From Candidatus Gastranaerophilales bacterium (GTDB lineage Bacteria > Cyanobacteriota > Vampirovibrionia > Gastranaerophilales > Gastranaerophilaceae), in contig CALVER010000026.1 of assembly GCA_944326625.1 (NCBI GenBank), positions 1 to 12,291 on the forward strand: 12,291 nt of DNA. Reading direction: 5' to 3'. The notes under the pieces were generated by a model that made no database searches, was not told where the DNA came from, and saw nothing but the letters and a program-made list of their open reading frames with translations. Of this stretch, positions 11,508-12,291 are shown one piece after another. Made by a program: the position numbers and the translations under genes. Position 1 is the stretch's first letter. Each line of letters begins with the position of its first letter.

Positions 11508-12291
11508 CTAAAATTTAAAAGGATAATTATCGGGAACTTTCCAGCCGTTTAATTTTATAACTGCACCGCAAACGTAGCCTAATCCTTTGGACGAACAACC
11601 CGATTTTGATCCATCAGAAAGTATAAAATTTGGATTCAGCAGGTCATCAATTGTCACGCCATTCGTATCTCCATAAAGATTAAAGCCGTATTGCTTTTCA
11701 AATGTAATTCCTGTGTCAATAAAATTTCCGTCATCATCAGTTGTTCCCCATGTCATACCGGGATTGTTCGGCGAGAAGAACATTACAAATATATCTTTTC
11801 CGAGCATATTAGGTTTAGCTTTACCGTTTAAATCAGCATATACCCATACATGCGGGTAGAAGTCATCATTGCCAGCCCATGTATAAATTGATGTTCCATC
11901 CGGTAATATAAATGCGCCGCGTCTGTCAAATATTGCTAAACTGCTACCGTTAGAAAAAGTCATATCTGTAGGCAGACATTCTTCTGATGCCGGAAAGCAT
12001 TTTTTTGATACTTTTAAATACGGAAATATGTAAGTTTCCCAAAAATAAATTGTTCTTTGACCGTTGGCTGCAGGCATATTATTCCAATACCAGGTTTCAT
12101 AATCGCCGTGGTCAACTTTAGACATTTCAAAAGCATTTTTTAATGTCGCATAAACTTTTTGTAATTTGGTAACAGTTTGTTTTTCTTTATAATTGCTTAT
12201 TAATGTCGGGATTGTCATAGCAGCCACAATGCCGATTATGCCGAGGGTAATCAAAACTTCCGCCAAAGTAAACGCAACACGACGAATGTTG
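11508..12291 (-). CDS. Type II/IV pseudopilin-like protein, 5' end off the window
   Basis: The frame stays open to the right edge, so the gene begins beyond 12291. Before the apparent TTG at 12266 the frame reads NIRRVAF, giving the prepilin signal RRVA-FTLAEVLITLG: prepilin peptidase would cut before F, with Glu5 of the mature protein present. A hydrophobic helix of about 20 residues (to MTIPTLI) follows, then a soluble domain of about 225 residues with an aromatic-rich region, VYADLNGKAKPNMLGKD typical of these gut pseudopilins, and two cysteines near the end (SGCSSKGLGYVC) that could form a disulfide. Such proteins are numerous in Gastranaerophilales genomes and are exported by type II secretion or type IV pilus machinery. 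The specific role is unknown. Confidence 0.85.
   Translation of the reverse strand, partial: NIRRVAFTLAEVLITLGIIGIVAAMTIPTLISNYKEKQTVTKLQKVYATLKNAFEMSKVDHGDYETWYWNNMPAANGQRTIYFWETYIFPYLKVSKKCFPASEECLPTDMTFSNGSSLAIFDRRGAFILPDGTSIYTWAGNDDFYPHVWVYADLNGKAKPNMLGKDIFVMFFSPNNPGMTWGTTDDDGNFIDTGITFEKQYGFNLYGDTNGVTIDDLLNPNFILSDGSKSGCSSKGLGYVCGAVIKLNGWKVPDNYPFKF

Noticed and set aside
1..12291. CRISPR array, insertion sequence with transposase, restriction-modification genes or prophage genes.
   Set aside because: No regularly spaced repeats and no transposase, integrase, methylase, nuclease or phage structural protein could be seen.

Overview
This is a low-GC bacterial chromosome segment, dense with short operons on both strands. 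The best guess for the host is a gut Gastranaerophilales-type bacterium (Vampirovibrionia/Melainabacteria, the non-photosynthetic sister group of Cyanobacteria). This rests on the right-edge pseudopilin with the FTLAEVLITLGIIGIVAAMTIPT-type N-terminus that is abundant in those genomes, an MscL with a C-terminal zinc ribbon, and use of the MEP isoprenoid pathway. It is inference; no rRNA or marker phylogeny is available here.

Layout. (1) 1-180: divergent promoters. A minus-strand leader runs off the left edge towards an unseen gene, and an apparently leaderless promoter drives a plus-strand operon. (2) 177-1973: three overlapping genes, Nudix pyrophosphatase, Cof-type HAD phosphatase and ispF. 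(3) 1979-2835: an accessory-looking patch holding a nested inverted-repeat element, a candidate small RNA with a near-consensus promoter and its own terminator, an Xre regulator, a two-site palindromic operator and an unknown 65-residue ORF. (4) 2836-4772: ffh and mscL on the minus strand, with an orphan terminator upstream of mscL. (5) 4875-5678: tRNA-Glu(CTC) followed at once by an SGNH hydrolase, closed by a palindromic terminator. (6) 5680-6476: hpf and a small cysteine-rich ORF behind a structured leader. (7) 6477-6703: a gene-free stretch full of CATG tetranucleotides. (8) 6704-9640: mntP, a DUF4127 gene and a D-2-hydroxyacid dehydrogenase, all minus. (9) 9781-10456: a small heat-shock protein followed by a GC-rich, structured candidate ncRNA. 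(10) 10458-12291: a ROK sugar kinase and a 5'-truncated pseudopilin, minus.

Most genes are housekeeping: signal-recognition targeting, ribosome hibernation, osmotic protection, isoprenoids, metabolite repair and sugar phosphorylation. They do not form one pathway. The less ordinary content is regulatory: three genes (Nudix, ffh, DUF4127) have a -10-like box exactly six bases before ATG and no Shine-Dalgarno, two stand-alone RNA candidates and one structured leader are visible, and the Xre/65-residue-ORF pair shares a symmetric operator. I did not recognise any complete defence system, CRISPR array, prophage or insertion sequence.
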